From assembly GCA_942492935.1 (NCBI GenBank), contig OW818654.1, positions 3,472,001-3,536,000 on the forward strand: a DNA stretch of 64,000 bases, in the 5' to 3' direction. The DNA is from JANJUO01 sp942492935 (GTDB lineage Bacteria; Bacteroidota; Ignavibacteria; Kapaibacteriales; UBA2268). Shown piece after piece: positions 52,132 to 61,590 of the stretch. The notes beneath the pieces were generated by a model. It was not told the DNA's origin. It ran no database searches and saw only the letters and a program-made list of their open reading frames with translations. A program made the position numbers and the translations under genes. The first letter of the stretch is position 1. Each line of letters starts with the position of its first letter.

Positions 52132-53595
52132 CTATTCAATTATTTTCATTTCTACTCTTCTATTTGTAGAACGAGCTTCTTCAGTTTTTTCTTTTATCAG
52201 TGGTTTTCTTAGACCATAACCTATTGTTTGAATTCTTGAGCTGTTGACTCCTTGTTTGACTAAATATTCTTTAACTGATTTTGAACGAGAATCAGAAAGT
52301 TTATCATTATAATCAGAATTACCAACATCATCAGTATGACCTTCAAGCACAATTTTTATATCTGAATTTTCTTTTAGAAAATCTACTACCCTATCTAATT
52401 CTGGAATAGATTCATCTTTAAGGGTTGATTTGTCAAAATCAAAAAATATCAAAAGTCTTGTATTCCCACCTGAAATTGGCGATAAATAGATATCTTTTGT
52501 TTGTTCACTTCCCTTATCAACTTTGGGTACTTCATATCTTTCACTAAAGAAAAGATAATTTTTCTTATCAGCAGTAATTGAATATGTTCGAGCTTGTTGG
52601 AGAATTACGTAGTATTCGCCTGTTTTATCATCACTTTTTAGTTCTGCAACCTTTTTACCAGTTGAGAGGTCTGTAATAATGATGTTAGCACCTAATAATT
52701 CACCTGTTTTAATATCTTTCACAACTCCATTCAATAAAAAAACCGCATCAGATTGATATGGATTTGGAATTGCACTATAAATGTCAAGTTTCCCATTTCC
52801 TCTTGAAGTAGAAAACAAAGCATGATTGGAATTTGGTAAAGAGTAGTAATAATATTCGTCTTCTGGTGAATTTATTGGTTCTCCTGCATTTTCTGGTTTT
52901 GAAAATGTATTACTTTTATATTTTGAAATATAAATATCCGAATTACCATATCCATTTGGGCGATTTGATGCAAAAGTAAAATTAACATTATCAACTCCAA
53001 TCACTGGAGTCATTTCATCGGATTCAGTATTAATTTGTTTTCCCGCGTTAATTGCATCTGACCAACCATTTTTTGTTTTAGTAGAAATATAAATATCAGT
53101 TCCACCAAAACCTCCCGGTCTATCACTAACAAAAAACAAAACATTACCATCATTTGAAATCATTGGTTGAGAATCCCAGTATTCTGAATTAATATTCGGA
53201 CCCAAATTTTTAATATTCGTCCATTTCCCATCTACTTTTTCCGCACTATAAATATCTGTTCTTCCATAACCGCCAGTGGTATGTTCAAAGGCAGCAAATA
53301 ACATAAACTGACCATCAGAGGTCAAAGCTACGGCACCAATTTCTTCCCCTTCATTAATATCGCCTTTTACTAAAGCAGGGTAGTCCCATTCATTAGCAAT
53401 CTTCTCAACTGAAAAAATTCTCTGTTTATCTCCCTTTCTATTTGAAGTAAAATATATTACTTTTCCATTTTGAGTTAAATTTGAATTAAAATCATCATTT
53501 GACGAATTAAATTCAACTGGAGAAACTTGAACTTTTTGAGAATATCCTGAATGAACTAAAAGAATTATTATCAATACGTATATAATATTCTTCAT
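52132..53595 (-). CDS. PD40 (WD40-like) and OmpA-domain envelope protein
   Basis: 487 residues. Signal peptide MKNIIYVLIIILLVHSGYSQ with no lipobox. Residues ~25-285 hold WD40-like PD40 strands (GKVIYFTSNRKGDKQRI, MLFAAFEHTTGGYGRTDIY, VLFFVSDRPGGFGGTDIY, NFTFASNRPNGYGNSDIY). Next is a carboxypeptidase-regulatory-like domain (~290-365). The OmpA domain (~375-487: LIFFDFDKSTLKDESIPELD, VLEGHTDDVGNSDYN, LSDSRSKSVKEYL) keeps the peptidoglycan-binding Asp and Arg. This resembles PorE of the type IX secretion machinery but lacks PorE's lipid anchor and TPR region. Cotranscribed with the barrel gene 29 bases upstream. Confidence 0.85.
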   Translation of the reverse strand: MKNIIYVLIIILLVHSGYSQKVQVSPVEFNSSNDDFNSNLTQNGKVIYFTSNRKGDKQRIFSVEKIANEWDYPALVKGDINEGEEIGAVALTSDGQFMLFAAFEHTTGGYGRTDIYSAEKVDGKWTNIKNLGPNINSEYWDSQPMISNDGNVLFFVSDRPGGFGGTDIYISTKTKNGWSDAINAGKQINTESDEMTPVIGVDNVNFTFASNRPNGYGNSDIYISKYKSNTFSKPENAGEPINSPEDEYYYYSLPNSNHALFSTSRGNGKLDIYSAIPNPYQSDAVFLLNGVVKDIKTGELLGANIIITDLSTGKKVAELKSDDKTGEYYVILQQARTYSITADKKNYLFFSERYEVPKVDKGSEQTKDIYLSPISGGNTRLLIFFDFDKSTLKDESIPELDRVVDFLKENSDIKIVLEGHTDDVGNSDYNDKLSDSRSKSVKEYLVKQGVNSSRIQTIGYGLRKPLIKEKTEEARSTNRRVEMKIIE

Positions 53596-53624
53596 ATTTT
53601 TCCTTTCTCATTTGTAATGATTAT

Positions 53625-54479
53625 TTAAAACCAAAAACCAACTCCAAACTTCAAACAATGAAGTTTACTATTGGTTACATCAAGAATAACATTTCCATAA
53701 TCCATAGCTCTTGTATTATCAACACCTGAACCATCATCTTCTATATTGGTTAACATATAATTCAATCTGATTTGAGGTACTAATACTATACTCGATGTAA
53801 GTGAAATTCTATAACCTAAGCCCAAGTCTATTCCAAAACGTGTTTTTACATCAGTTATTGGAGTATTTAAAACTATTTGAGAATGAAGAGTTCCAAATTC
53901 ATCAAACCAACCAACACCATCCATTAAACTTGTCTGTGTCAATTCTTGAGTATAATCACCAGCAGGTAATGAAACCATTGGACCTACTGTTAGAACAAAA
54001 TCATTAGCAATAATATATCTAAACAAAGCAGAAATTGAGATATCTGCACCTGTAATTTTATTCTCAACTTTGTCAGGTGCATCAAAAACAGTACTTGAAT
54101 TTATTTCTACTGCGTCTGCAATGCCAGTATATGTGTTAGAATAGCTTCTCGAATCATAAGCTACTTTGAATTGAAAGCCATATTTATCATTAATGGGAAA
54201 GTCCACTAATGCTGCAAAATATGGGGAAATACCCGAACCACTTTCAAATACATTGTATATGGATTGTGGGACTTCACTTTCCCAAGCTAAATTCATAGAA
54301 TGCATATTGTAATTCAATCCTAATTCTACGCCAATTGAAATTTGGTAAGATGTGAAATTTTCTTCATTGATTACTTCTTTTGCTTGACTTTTTGGCTTCA
54401 ATACATTCTCTTGAGATAAGAGAAAAGTGGAAGCAATAAAGAAAATAATAAATGCGATATAGGTCTTAGAATAATTCAT
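53625..54479 (-). CDS. Outer-membrane beta-barrel protein
   Basis: 284 residues from ATG 54479 (signal MNYSKTYIAFIIFFIASTFLLSQ); a longer start lacks a signal-like beginning. Strands alternating in hydrophobicity with aromatic belts (YGFQFKVAYDSRSYSNTY, FVLTVGPMVSLPAG, FGIDLGLGYRISLTSSIVLVPQIRLNY) end in ...LKFGVGFWF with a C-terminal Phe, the usual barrel-insertion signal. About 8-12 strands. Next to the PD40-OmpA gene it probably forms an envelope pair. Confidence 0.75.
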   Translation of the reverse strand: MNYSKTYIAFIIFFIASTFLLSQENVLKPKSQAKEVINEENFTSYQISIGVELGLNYNMHSMNLAWESEVPQSIYNVFESGSGISPYFAALVDFPINDKYGFQFKVAYDSRSYSNTYTGIADAVEINSSTVFDAPDKVENKITGADISISALFRYIIANDFVLTVGPMVSLPAGDYTQELTQTSLMDGVGWFDEFGTLHSQIVLNTPITDVKTRFGIDLGLGYRISLTSSIVLVPQIRLNYMLTNIEDDGSGVDNTRAMDYGNVILDVTNSKLHCLKFGVGFWF

Positions 54480-54551
54480 AACAGAACCCTTAAAAATGTT
54501 GAAATTTAAAAAATAACAAAAATTCTTAGTTTGCTGATAATCAAATAACAA

Positions 54552-55442
54552 TACAAAAACCCAACTGTAATATCAATCCCAAATTTACAAACATTATTTA
54601 AAATTAAAAATTATTTTTTATTAATATATATACATATAATTTAGTTGGAACTAATAAAAAATATATCCATATTAATTAACGGGTTATTTAATTCTCCCAC
54701 AGTAACTATTCAACCGTAATCATTAAATTTTATTGATAAAATGATTAGTTAAGGTAAGTACAAGCTTTATTTTTGGTGACTACTCAGTCTCCAGCTGAAA
54801 GAATCACGTGCAAAAAACAACTAACTTTGTTCAAACCCTTCCGAAGGTTACGAACCTTCGGAAGGGTAATTGACAAGTTAGATAAGAGCCGGCTAACCAT
54901 AAATTTGTATTTTCGTCATTTTGTAAGAAATTCCTTGAAATTCCCATAGGGAATTAATGTTTGTAACAGTATAATCTCCCATCTTCATCCGCAACACCGT
55001 AGGTGTTGAATATGGTAACAATATCGCCCAAAACCCGCATCCAGCAATACACACCCCACACTTCGACAAGCTCAGTGCAGCGCATAAATCCTCCCCAATG
55101 GGATGACTTTACATATTATTCCTCCCCTTGGGGAGGTTAGGTGGGGTTTCTTCTTACAAACATTCATTCCCTAAGGGAATTTCTTACAAAATAACAAACA
55201 TAGAAATTTATGGTTAGTTTGCTGAGTAGTCACTTTTGCTGTAAGCCAAGAATACAATTTACTAATAATTCAATCAAACAATAAATTCAAATTAGATGAA
55301 TACATAAGAGTAGTTAAATGTATGAAATTCAACAAATTCACATACATTAATTTCAAAATATTAATTAGTAAGGAATCAATCATAAAAAAAAATTTTAATA
55401 AAATAGTAATATGTATTAATTTGCAAATTGTATTATGTATAA
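54552..55442. repeat. Repeat-rich intergenic region
   Basis: No gene seen. A perfect palindrome ACCCTTCCGAAGGTT-cgt-AACCTTCGGAAGGGT lies at 54835-54868. Blocks attccctatggg/ccctaagggaattt (about 54897-54965 and 55155-55195), cttcgacaagctcagtg (55057-55073) and the cctccccaaggggagg family (55083-55150) follow. Families are shared with 40320-40485 and 45840-45915. Confidence 0.65.
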
Positions 55443-56771
55443 ATGGATTTAACATTGAAAATAAAACAAAGAGAACAAAGTGCGTGGTACATTTATGATT
55501 TTGCCTCGTCTGCTTTTACAACAACAGTAATAACTGTGTTTATTGGACCATATTTAACTACTATAGCCAAAGCTGCGGCAGTCAATGGTTTTGTAGATAT
55601 ACTTGGTATTGAAGTTTTTGCAGATTCATATTTTTCTTATTGTATTTCGATTTCTGTTATTCTGCAATTATTTCTATTGCCAGCAATTGGTGCGATTGCT
55701 GATGATACTGGTTATAAAAAACAATTACTCGGTGCTTTTGCAATTCTTGGTGCATTATTTACTATGGGCTTGTTTTTTCTTGAAGGTACAAATTACCAAC
55801 TTGGTGGATTATTGCTCATATTGGCAAATCTAATGTATGGTGCGTCAATTGTTGTTTATAATTCATTTTTAAATGATATTGCAGAAGAAGATGAACGTGA
55901 TAAAGTTTCTTCTAATGGGTTTGCTATTGGATATATTGGTGGCGGCATTTTACTTGCTTTGAATCTTGTATTAGTGAGTTTGCACGAATCTTTAAATATT
56001 GAATTGGGAATGGCTGTAAGGATATCGTTGCTATCAGCTGGTTTATGGTGGGCAATATTCTCCTTAATTCCTCTGAAAATTTTACAAAATACACATATTA
56101 ATAACAAAATTAATTTTTCTGAATCAATTAAAACAAGTTTTAAGCAAATAATTCAAACATTCAAAGAAGCAAAAAAAATTCCCGGTACATTAATGTTTCT
56201 GGTGGCATATTTAATTTACAATGACGGTGTTCAAGCTGTTATTGTAGTGTCAGCTCAATTTGGACAAGAAGCATTAAATTTAGATATTTCTACATTAACA
56301 ACAGTTATTCTACTCGTACAATTTGTTGCATTCTTTGGTGCAAAATTTTTCAATTTACTTGCACAGAAATATAACACAAAAGTGTCATTATTAATAAGTT
56401 TGGCAATGTGGTCATTTACAATTTTTTATGCTTATGCCTTTTTAGACAGTTTGATTGGGTTTTATGCAATGGCTGTTGTGATTGGTCTTGTTCTCGGTGG
56501 CACACAAGCATTAAGTCGTTCATTATTTTCATTAATGATACCAAGTGGTAAAGAAGCAGAATATTTTAGTTTGTATGAAGTATCTGATAGAGGTACAAGT
56601 TGGATGGGACCACTTTTATTTGGTTTATCATTACAATTTACTGGCTCGTATCATTTTGCTATTTTATCATTATTGGTATTCTTTATAGTTGGAACATTGA
56701 TACTATTTAAATTAGATGTGAAATCAGCAATTCTAAAAGCAGGTAATAAATTACCCTCGGTTTTTAATTAA
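55443..56771 (+). CDS. MFS transporter of the UMF1/Atg22-like type
   Basis: 442 residues with about 12 membrane segments. The N-terminal block REQSAWYIYDFASSAFTTTVITVFIGPYL and the segment NDIAEEDERDKVSSNGFAIGYIGGGILL are hallmarks of the UMF1 (Atg22-like) subfamily. In the second half DGVQAVIVVSAQFG and GGTQALSRSLFSLMIPSGKEAEYFSLYEV are likewise conserved. Substrate unknown; yeast Atg22 exports amino acids from the vacuole. The next gene starts 11 bases later on the same strand. Confidence 0.9.
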   Translation: MDLTLKIKQREQSAWYIYDFASSAFTTTVITVFIGPYLTTIAKAAAVNGFVDILGIEVFADSYFSYCISISVILQLFLLPAIGAIADDTGYKKQLLGAFAILGALFTMGLFFLEGTNYQLGGLLLILANLMYGASIVVYNSFLNDIAEEDERDKVSSNGFAIGYIGGGILLALNLVLVSLHESLNIELGMAVRISLLSAGLWWAIFSLIPLKILQNTHINNKINFSESIKTSFKQIIQTFKEAKKIPGTLMFLVAYLIYNDGVQAVIVVSAQFGQEALNLDISTLTTVILLVQFVAFFGAKFFNLLAQKYNTKVSLLISLAMWSFTIFYAYAFLDSLIGFYAMAVVIGLVLGGTQALSRSLFSLMIPSGKEAEYFSLYEVSDRGTSWMGPLLFGLSLQFTGSYHFAILSLLVFFIVGTLILFKLDVKSAILKAGNKLPSVFN

Positions 56772-56782
56772 AGCAAATAATT

Positions 56783-58084
56783 ATGAAGTTACAACATCAT
56801 TTAGAAAAAATTTCATGGGCATTATTAGATAAATTCCTCTTTGTTGTATTTGGAATAGTAAATCTGTTGCAAATTAGTATAATGGAGACAATCGAATTTG
56901 GATTGTTTACTCTATTTATTCAATTAAATTCTTATATATTTATTTTAAGTGATTCATTTGCATTACAAAATATTATACATTTTGGAGCAAATGAATCAAA
57001 TAGAGGCAAAGTAAATCTTGCTGCATTGTCTATACATACCATAATTGTAATGACAATTTCATTTATTGTATTTTTATTTGGCGAGCAATTAGCATTTCTA
57101 TTCCATTCGCCAAGATTTATTGAAGTAACACATTCATTGCCATTACTTTCTTTACTTATGATTTTTCGTACTTTTGCTGGAAAAGTATTAGTTCGCGACC
57201 ATTTATGGAAGAAAATATTCTTTACAGATTTAGTATTTTTTGGCACAATGGCTGGATTTATTTTATATTTTAAATTAAATAAATTTCCAATGGATTTTGA
57301 AACTGCAACAAATATCTACTTACTTGGGGCATTTCTCGGCTCATTAATTACATTAATTTTATCATATAAACATTTGCAATTCAGTACAAAAGGAAACATA
57401 AAAGTAAGAGAACTCGTTAATTTCTCAATTCCATTCACATTAACCGCATCATTGAGCTATATACCTAAATATCTTGATGTATTTATAATACAATTTTCAT
57501 TCAGGTCAACTGAAATAGTTGGAATTTATCAGGCAGCAAAGAATTTATTTAGGGTATTTGACGAAGGAATAAATGCAGCAAATGGATTGATTTATCCCGC
57601 TGCAGTTAGAAATTTTGAGAAAAAAGATTTTAAAGCATTATCCGATATTGTAACAAAAAGTGTTTCATTTTTATTTGTAACATACTTGGCATTAATTGTA
57701 ATTTTGGAATTAGGATTTGGGAAAATTATAATTGACTTATTCCTACCTATAACATATAAAAACTCTATTCCGCAGTTTAATATTATGCTAATTGCTGCTA
57801 TATTCTTGCCATTTTCTGTGTTGTTTTATGTTGCATTATCAAGTGGTAATTATTGGAAAATATTTAGAATGGTTGCAATTTCAGCGATTTTATCAGCAAT
57901 ATCATTTTTTGTTGCAGGTTTGTCAGGTAGCGAATTACTTGCACCACTTGGTTTAATAGTATATAATTTAACATTGGGAATTTTGCTTGTTAATTATGTA
58001 AGAAACACAATAGGTTTACCTTTACAATTTTCAGATTTATTCAGAGCAATAAATGATTCCTTAAATTTCTTAAAAAAGAAATGA
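56783..58084 (+). CDS. Polysaccharide flippase-like (MATE/MOP superfamily) membrane protein
   Basis: 433 residues with about 12-13 hydrophobic segments and few loops, typical of Wzx-like lipid-linked sugar flippases. Recognisable are the N-terminal MDKF/LLDKFLFVVFGIVNLLQI segment, LRTFAGKVLVRDHLWKK-like cytoplasmic loops, and the central SIPFTLTASLSYIPKYLDVFIIQFSF with VGIYQAAKNLFRVFDEG (RSTEIVGIY.A is common in the family). Probably moves a surface-glycan precursor across the inner membrane; the sugar genes are not nearby. Likely cotranscribed with the MFS gene. Confidence 0.75.
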   Translation: MKLQHHLEKISWALLDKFLFVVFGIVNLLQISIMETIEFGLFTLFIQLNSYIFILSDSFALQNIIHFGANESNRGKVNLAALSIHTIIVMTISFIVFLFGEQLAFLFHSPRFIEVTHSLPLLSLLMIFRTFAGKVLVRDHLWKKIFFTDLVFFGTMAGFILYFKLNKFPMDFETATNIYLLGAFLGSLITLILSYKHLQFSTKGNIKVRELVNFSIPFTLTASLSYIPKYLDVFIIQFSFRSTEIVGIYQAAKNLFRVFDEGINAANGLIYPAAVRNFEKKDFKALSDIVTKSVSFLFVTYLALIVILELGFGKIIIDLFLPITYKNSIPQFNIMLIAAIFLPFSVLFYVALSSGNYWKIFRMVAISAILSAISFFVAGLSGSELLAPLGLIVYNLTLGILLVNYVRNTIGLPLQFSDLFRAINDSLNFLKKK

Positions 58085-58380
58085 CGTGTTTTAAAAAAGA
58101 TTATGTCATTGGTAAAATGTTTCAGAATGCATCTTCTTTTCATTCATTCTGAACTCGTTTCAGAAACCATTAACAATTGAGATTCCTCATCAAGTGCGGA
58201 ATGACACGAAAAAAAATCCTGTCATTCTGAACTCGTTTCAGAATCTATTGACTTAAATTACTTGAAAAATTTTGTTTGACAACGTCCTGATTGACACAGT
58301 TTTGCAATTGTACATCTTTGTACGATTAAAATTTCAATAGGGATGCAAAAATATTATTTAACATCCCTATACCAATTCAT
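58085..58380. repeat. Intergenic with dispersed repeats
   Basis: Two copies of cattctgaactcgtttcagaa (58145-58166 and 58225-58246) belong to the repeat family also seen at 45650-45840. The palindrome aattgtacatctttgtacgatt lies at 58307-58328. No gene seen. Confidence 0.6.
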
Positions 58381-59124
58381 TTACATATTTGGAGGTATGA
58401 AACCTATTTTTGCAGAATTTCCATTTTTGAATTTGATAACAGCACCCACCATACCAAATTTATGGTTTGCAATATAAGTTATTTTTTCAACGATTGGGTC
58501 TTCTTTTGTTTCTTCTACTTGACTTACTTTAATATTCCAAAATGCCACAGGATAATCATCAGTAGTAGATTTTGAAACAACAGTTCTTGTAATTTTCACA
58601 TTATCAACATCTGTAAATTCATATTTATCTCCAACCTGTGATGCGTATTTCACAATTGTAAATGGCTTAGATAAATCACCACCACTATACATAAAGTCTT
58701 GAATACCCTCTGATGTAACTTTGGACTTTAAAGCCATTGTTAAGCTCATTTCATTTTTGTTTGTAGTATCTAAGGTTACGCCAAATTTATTCAGATAAGT
58801 ATTTAGAATATTGAATTTTACTTCGTTGGTAAGTCCATTTGTACCTAATAACTCATCTAATGCTTTTGTGGCTGAAGTATCAAATACAAATTTGGCAAAA
58901 GTCGTTATGATACCATTATCATTTTTAATTACAACAATAGAATCCTTAACATTGTTTACATATTGTCCATTAAAATAAATCGATGCTAAAGTTTCATCCC
59001 CAACTTTGGTAAACTCTACATCTGTACTTCCTCCTATCTCATTTGGTCCTGTTGCTGTTTCATCACAGGAAAAATTAATAACTGCAAAAATTGCAAAAAT
59101 TAAATATACTAAATGCTTCTTCAT
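58381..59124 (-). CDS. Lipoprotein of unknown function
   Basis: 247 residues. Lipoprotein signal MKKHLVYLIFAIFAVINFSC (Cys20) followed by DETATGPNEIGGST, a spacer typical of outer-membrane lipoproteins. The rest is beta-rich with a repeating ITYIANHKFGMVGAVIKFKNG-type end. No recognised domain. Encoded alone on the minus strand. Confidence 0.65.
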   Translation of the reverse strand: MKKHLVYLIFAIFAVINFSCDETATGPNEIGGSTDVEFTKVGDETLASIYFNGQYVNNVKDSIVVIKNDNGIITTFAKFVFDTSATKALDELLGTNGLTNEVKFNILNTYLNKFGVTLDTTNKNEMSLTMALKSKVTSEGIQDFMYSGGDLSKPFTIVKYASQVGDKYEFTDVDNVKITRTVVSKSTTDDYPVAFWNIKVSQVEETKEDPIVEKITYIANHKFGMVGAVIKFKNGNSAKIGFIPPNM

Positions 59125-59695
59125 AGTATCACCTTGACAAAATTGAAAAAAAAAATATTCAATAATATTTTTGATAACAAAAATTTCTATTTTTCAAACA
59201 ACCGTTTCCAAACAGCAAATTTAAATAATTATCAACTTTAAACAAATTAATTATTATTAATTATGTGCAATTCATTCAATTAATATGTGATTCGAGTAAC
59301 AAGATTGTCAAAATATAACTGCAATACAATCACAATTTTTCAAATAATTTATTAATTCGCAGCAATTTTTAATTCAATAATACTATATGACATTTTGAAA
59401 TTATGTGTGTAAATGCATATTGCTAAAAAAAATTCCATGAAAATCCATTTTGGGATTTCAGTAAAAATAGTCGAATATTTTCAAGCAATAGTTTGGTTGA
59501 TTATGGTTAATTGGATGGTTCTGGATAAGCACTAAAGAAGAATAGAACAAAATTGTCAAAGGTCTTATGAAATGAAAAACCGATTATTAACCAGTATTTT
59601 TTACAAATATGCAATCCTCTACAATTGTAATACATAATCACTTGTGATTTATTTGTCATTATTCAAACAAATCATTATCATAAATCCAAATTTTG
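59125..59695. other. AT-rich intergenic region between divergent genes
   Basis: About 570 bases without a gene. Runs of A/T are frequent; no strong repeat. It should contain the promoter of the lipoprotein gene, which I could not place. Confidence 0.4.
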
Positions 59696-59727
59696 TTTGA
59701 ATAAATCTGAAATTTTATTTAATTTTG
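59696..59727 (+). promoter_or_regulatory. Consensus promoter of the outer-membrane protein gene
   Basis: TTTG (59696-59699), a 20-base spacer and TAATTTTG (59720-59727), the same boxes and spacer length as in the SRP RNA promoter. Transcription would begin near 59733, about 85 bases before the gene. Confidence 0.75.
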
Positions 59728-59742
59728 TAAAAATAACAATTT

Positions 59743-59823
59743 ATGTGGAGACCAGATACCACAACAAAACGGGGCGTTTTCCGAAAAGCCAAAAGAGTAG
59801 GACTTAATTTGGAGAAATCATGA
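59743..59823 (+). CDS. Possible 26-residue leader peptide
   Basis: ATG 59743, about ten bases after the expected transcription start, opens a frame MWRPDTTTKRGVFRKAKRVG.. rich in Arg and Lys, which ends in TGA at 59821-59823, overlapping the ATG of the next gene as ATGA. The region has a higher GC content than its surroundings. Could be a coupled leader peptide; could also be chance in an RNA leader with its own structure. Confidence 0.35.
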   Translation: MWRPDTTTKRGVFRKAKRVGLNLEKS

Positions 59824-60530
59824 AAAAAGTTATTGCATTGATTTTATTTGCTATGTTTACATCTTTCTTATTCGCTGAAAAAAATTCTCAAGACGTTATT
59901 TATTTGAAAAATGGAAGTATTATTCGAGGTAGTATTACTGAACAAATTCCAAATAAAACCATTAAAATTCAAACCTCAGATAGAAATATTTTTGTCTTTC
60001 AAATGGATGAAATTGAAAAAATTACGAAAGAAACTATTCAATCAAAAGATGAATCAACATTCAATGATATGTCATTACCTATTGGTTTTAAAAGAATTGT
60101 AGAATTAGGATATCAGTTTGGGGTGGGAGAATTTGGATATGATAGATTGAAAATTGGCTTAATTCTAAGTTATCAGGTTCATCCATATATTTCAATTGGA
60201 ATAGGAACAGGTTTGAGAAGTTACTTCGAATTTGAAGAAGCTTTGATTCCATTTTTTGCAGATTTCAGGGCAAATTTGATGGATAGCAAGTTTTCACCTT
60301 ATGTCTCTCTGGGTATTGGTTATAATTTTCAACTTGCAAATAGTTTAAAGGGCGAAGGCGTTTTGATAAATCCAACTGCTGGAGTATGTATGAAACTCTC
60401 TCCAAATTCAATTTTCAATGTTGGACTTGGTTATGAAATGCAAAGAATGACCTTTATTGAATATCCAATCGGAAGATATTTTAATGCAAATTCCGGTGCA
60501 ATCAGTTTAGTTATTGGAATTTCTTTCTAA
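59820..60530 (+). CDS. Outer-membrane beta-barrel protein with N-terminal SH3-like strand module
   Basis: 236 residues. Signal peptide MKKVIALILFAMFTSFLFAE, then the widespread Bacteroidota module DVIYLKNGSIIRGSITEQIPNKTIKIQTSDRNIFVFQMDEIEKI (residues ~25-70). After it comes a small barrel of about eight strands (VELGYQFGVGEFGYDRLKIGLILSYQ, PYISIGIGTGLRS, FSPYVSLGIGYNFQL) ending in SLVIGISF with the C-terminal Phe. TTGGAG precedes the ATG. Role unknown. Confidence 0.75.
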   Translation: MKKVIALILFAMFTSFLFAEKNSQDVIYLKNGSIIRGSITEQIPNKTIKIQTSDRNIFVFQMDEIEKITKETIQSKDESTFNDMSLPIGFKRIVELGYQFGVGEFGYDRLKIGLILSYQVHPYISIGIGTGLRSYFEFEEALIPFFADFRANLMDSKFSPYVSLGIGYNFQLANSLKGEGVLINPTAGVCMKLSPNSIFNVGLGYEMQRMTFIEYPIGRYFNANSGAISLVIGISF

Positions 60531-60560
60531 ATTTTAGATAATCCTTTTTCTTACATTTTT

Positions 60561-60587
60561 GCAGCAAAATCAAATTGATTTTGCTGC
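60561..60587. terminator. Bidirectional hairpin between convergent genes
   Basis: GCAGCAAAATCAA/TTGATTTTGCTGC, a perfect 13-bp stem with one loop base, midway between two converging genes. Confidence 0.7.
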
Positions 60588-60623
60588 CATATATTCTTAA
60601 TCTCTTATTCATCTATCTGATAA

Positions 60624-61304
60624 TTATTCTTCCTCAAATTCAACAGGAGGATATAAATTGAATAAATAATTGAACCCGATAAAAACTGAAGCTGCTCGCG
60701 GATTTGAATTATTTGTAATTGGCTCTTCAGGCATTTCTGGAATAATTAATTTCATTGGGTCATTTTTGGGAAAATCATTAAACATTTGACTAAGAAAATA
60801 TGAACCTTTAATAAATACATTAAATCTACCAGTTTCATCATGCCATACTGGATATGTATATCCAATTTGTACTTCGGTCATCATTGATAAATTATCTGTA
60901 TTGATGGTTGCACCCTTAGCATCAGCACTTAGAGGAATACCTAAACTAAAGCCGAATGATATTCCTTTAAATAGCAAACTTGAATTTACTAAAAAGTAAC
61001 TAAAGTTATGTTGATATTCATAATCTGTTGCATCTTCAATTATATAAAAAGAGTAGGGAGCATATCTCAAATCAAATGATAATCCTAAAGGAAATTCAAT
61101 ACTCAAAGGCAAATATACAGTAGCACCAACATCTGGAAGATTAGCCAAAGCAACTCCGTTCTTTCTACCCAGAGGGGTTTCAACACCATTTATTCCAAAT
61201 TTCATTGCAATTTGGGGACCAAAACTAATTGGATAGTTATCCTGTGATTTGGCTATATTTATAGCAAATATGTTTAATATTATCAAAAATAAAGCTTTTT
61301 TCAT
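60624..61304 (-). CDS. Outer-membrane beta-barrel-like protein
   Basis: 226 residues. Signal peptide MKKALFLIILNIFAINIAKSQ; amphipathic strands such as IEFPLGLSFDLRYAPYSFYI, FSYFLVNSSLLFKGISFGFSLGIPLS, LSMMTEVQIGYTYPVW and FNVFIKGSYFLS. The last strand is VFIGFNYLFNLYPPVEFEEE, extended by an acidic tail instead of ending on Phe. Probably an 8-10-strand barrel; function unknown. Confidence 0.65.
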   Translation of the reverse strand: MKKALFLIILNIFAINIAKSQDNYPISFGPQIAMKFGINGVETPLGRKNGVALANLPDVGATVYLPLSIEFPLGLSFDLRYAPYSFYIIEDATDYEYQHNFSYFLVNSSLLFKGISFGFSLGIPLSADAKGATINTDNLSMMTEVQIGYTYPVWHDETGRFNVFIKGSYFLSQMFNDFPKNDPMKLIIPEMPEEPITNNSNPRAASVFIGFNYLFNLYPPVEFEEE

Positions 61305-61590
61305 ACAATTCTCCTAAAAAGATTAAACTACAAAACCTATGCCATTTTTTAAAATTTAATTAGAGAAAATTGATAAAATTTTAAATTAGTAAAAACTTAT
61401 ACTGAGTTGTATTCAAAATAGAAATCACAAATTCATGATGAATTGAATTTTGCTAATTAATGCATCATTTTTGCATCAATTAAATTATATTCATTAAGTT
61501 CTTTGCTATCTGTAAATTTATAAGTAATTTTACACTTTTAAATGTTACGAAAATAACAAAAGTTTTGAAATATAGTTTTAAGAGGAACAA
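61305..61590. other. Intergenic region before the carboxylase operon
   Basis: About 285 AT-rich bases between divergent genes; the carboxylase start is preceded by aagaggaac, a serviceable ribosome-binding site. Promoter not placed; no gene or strong repeat seen. Confidence 0.4.
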
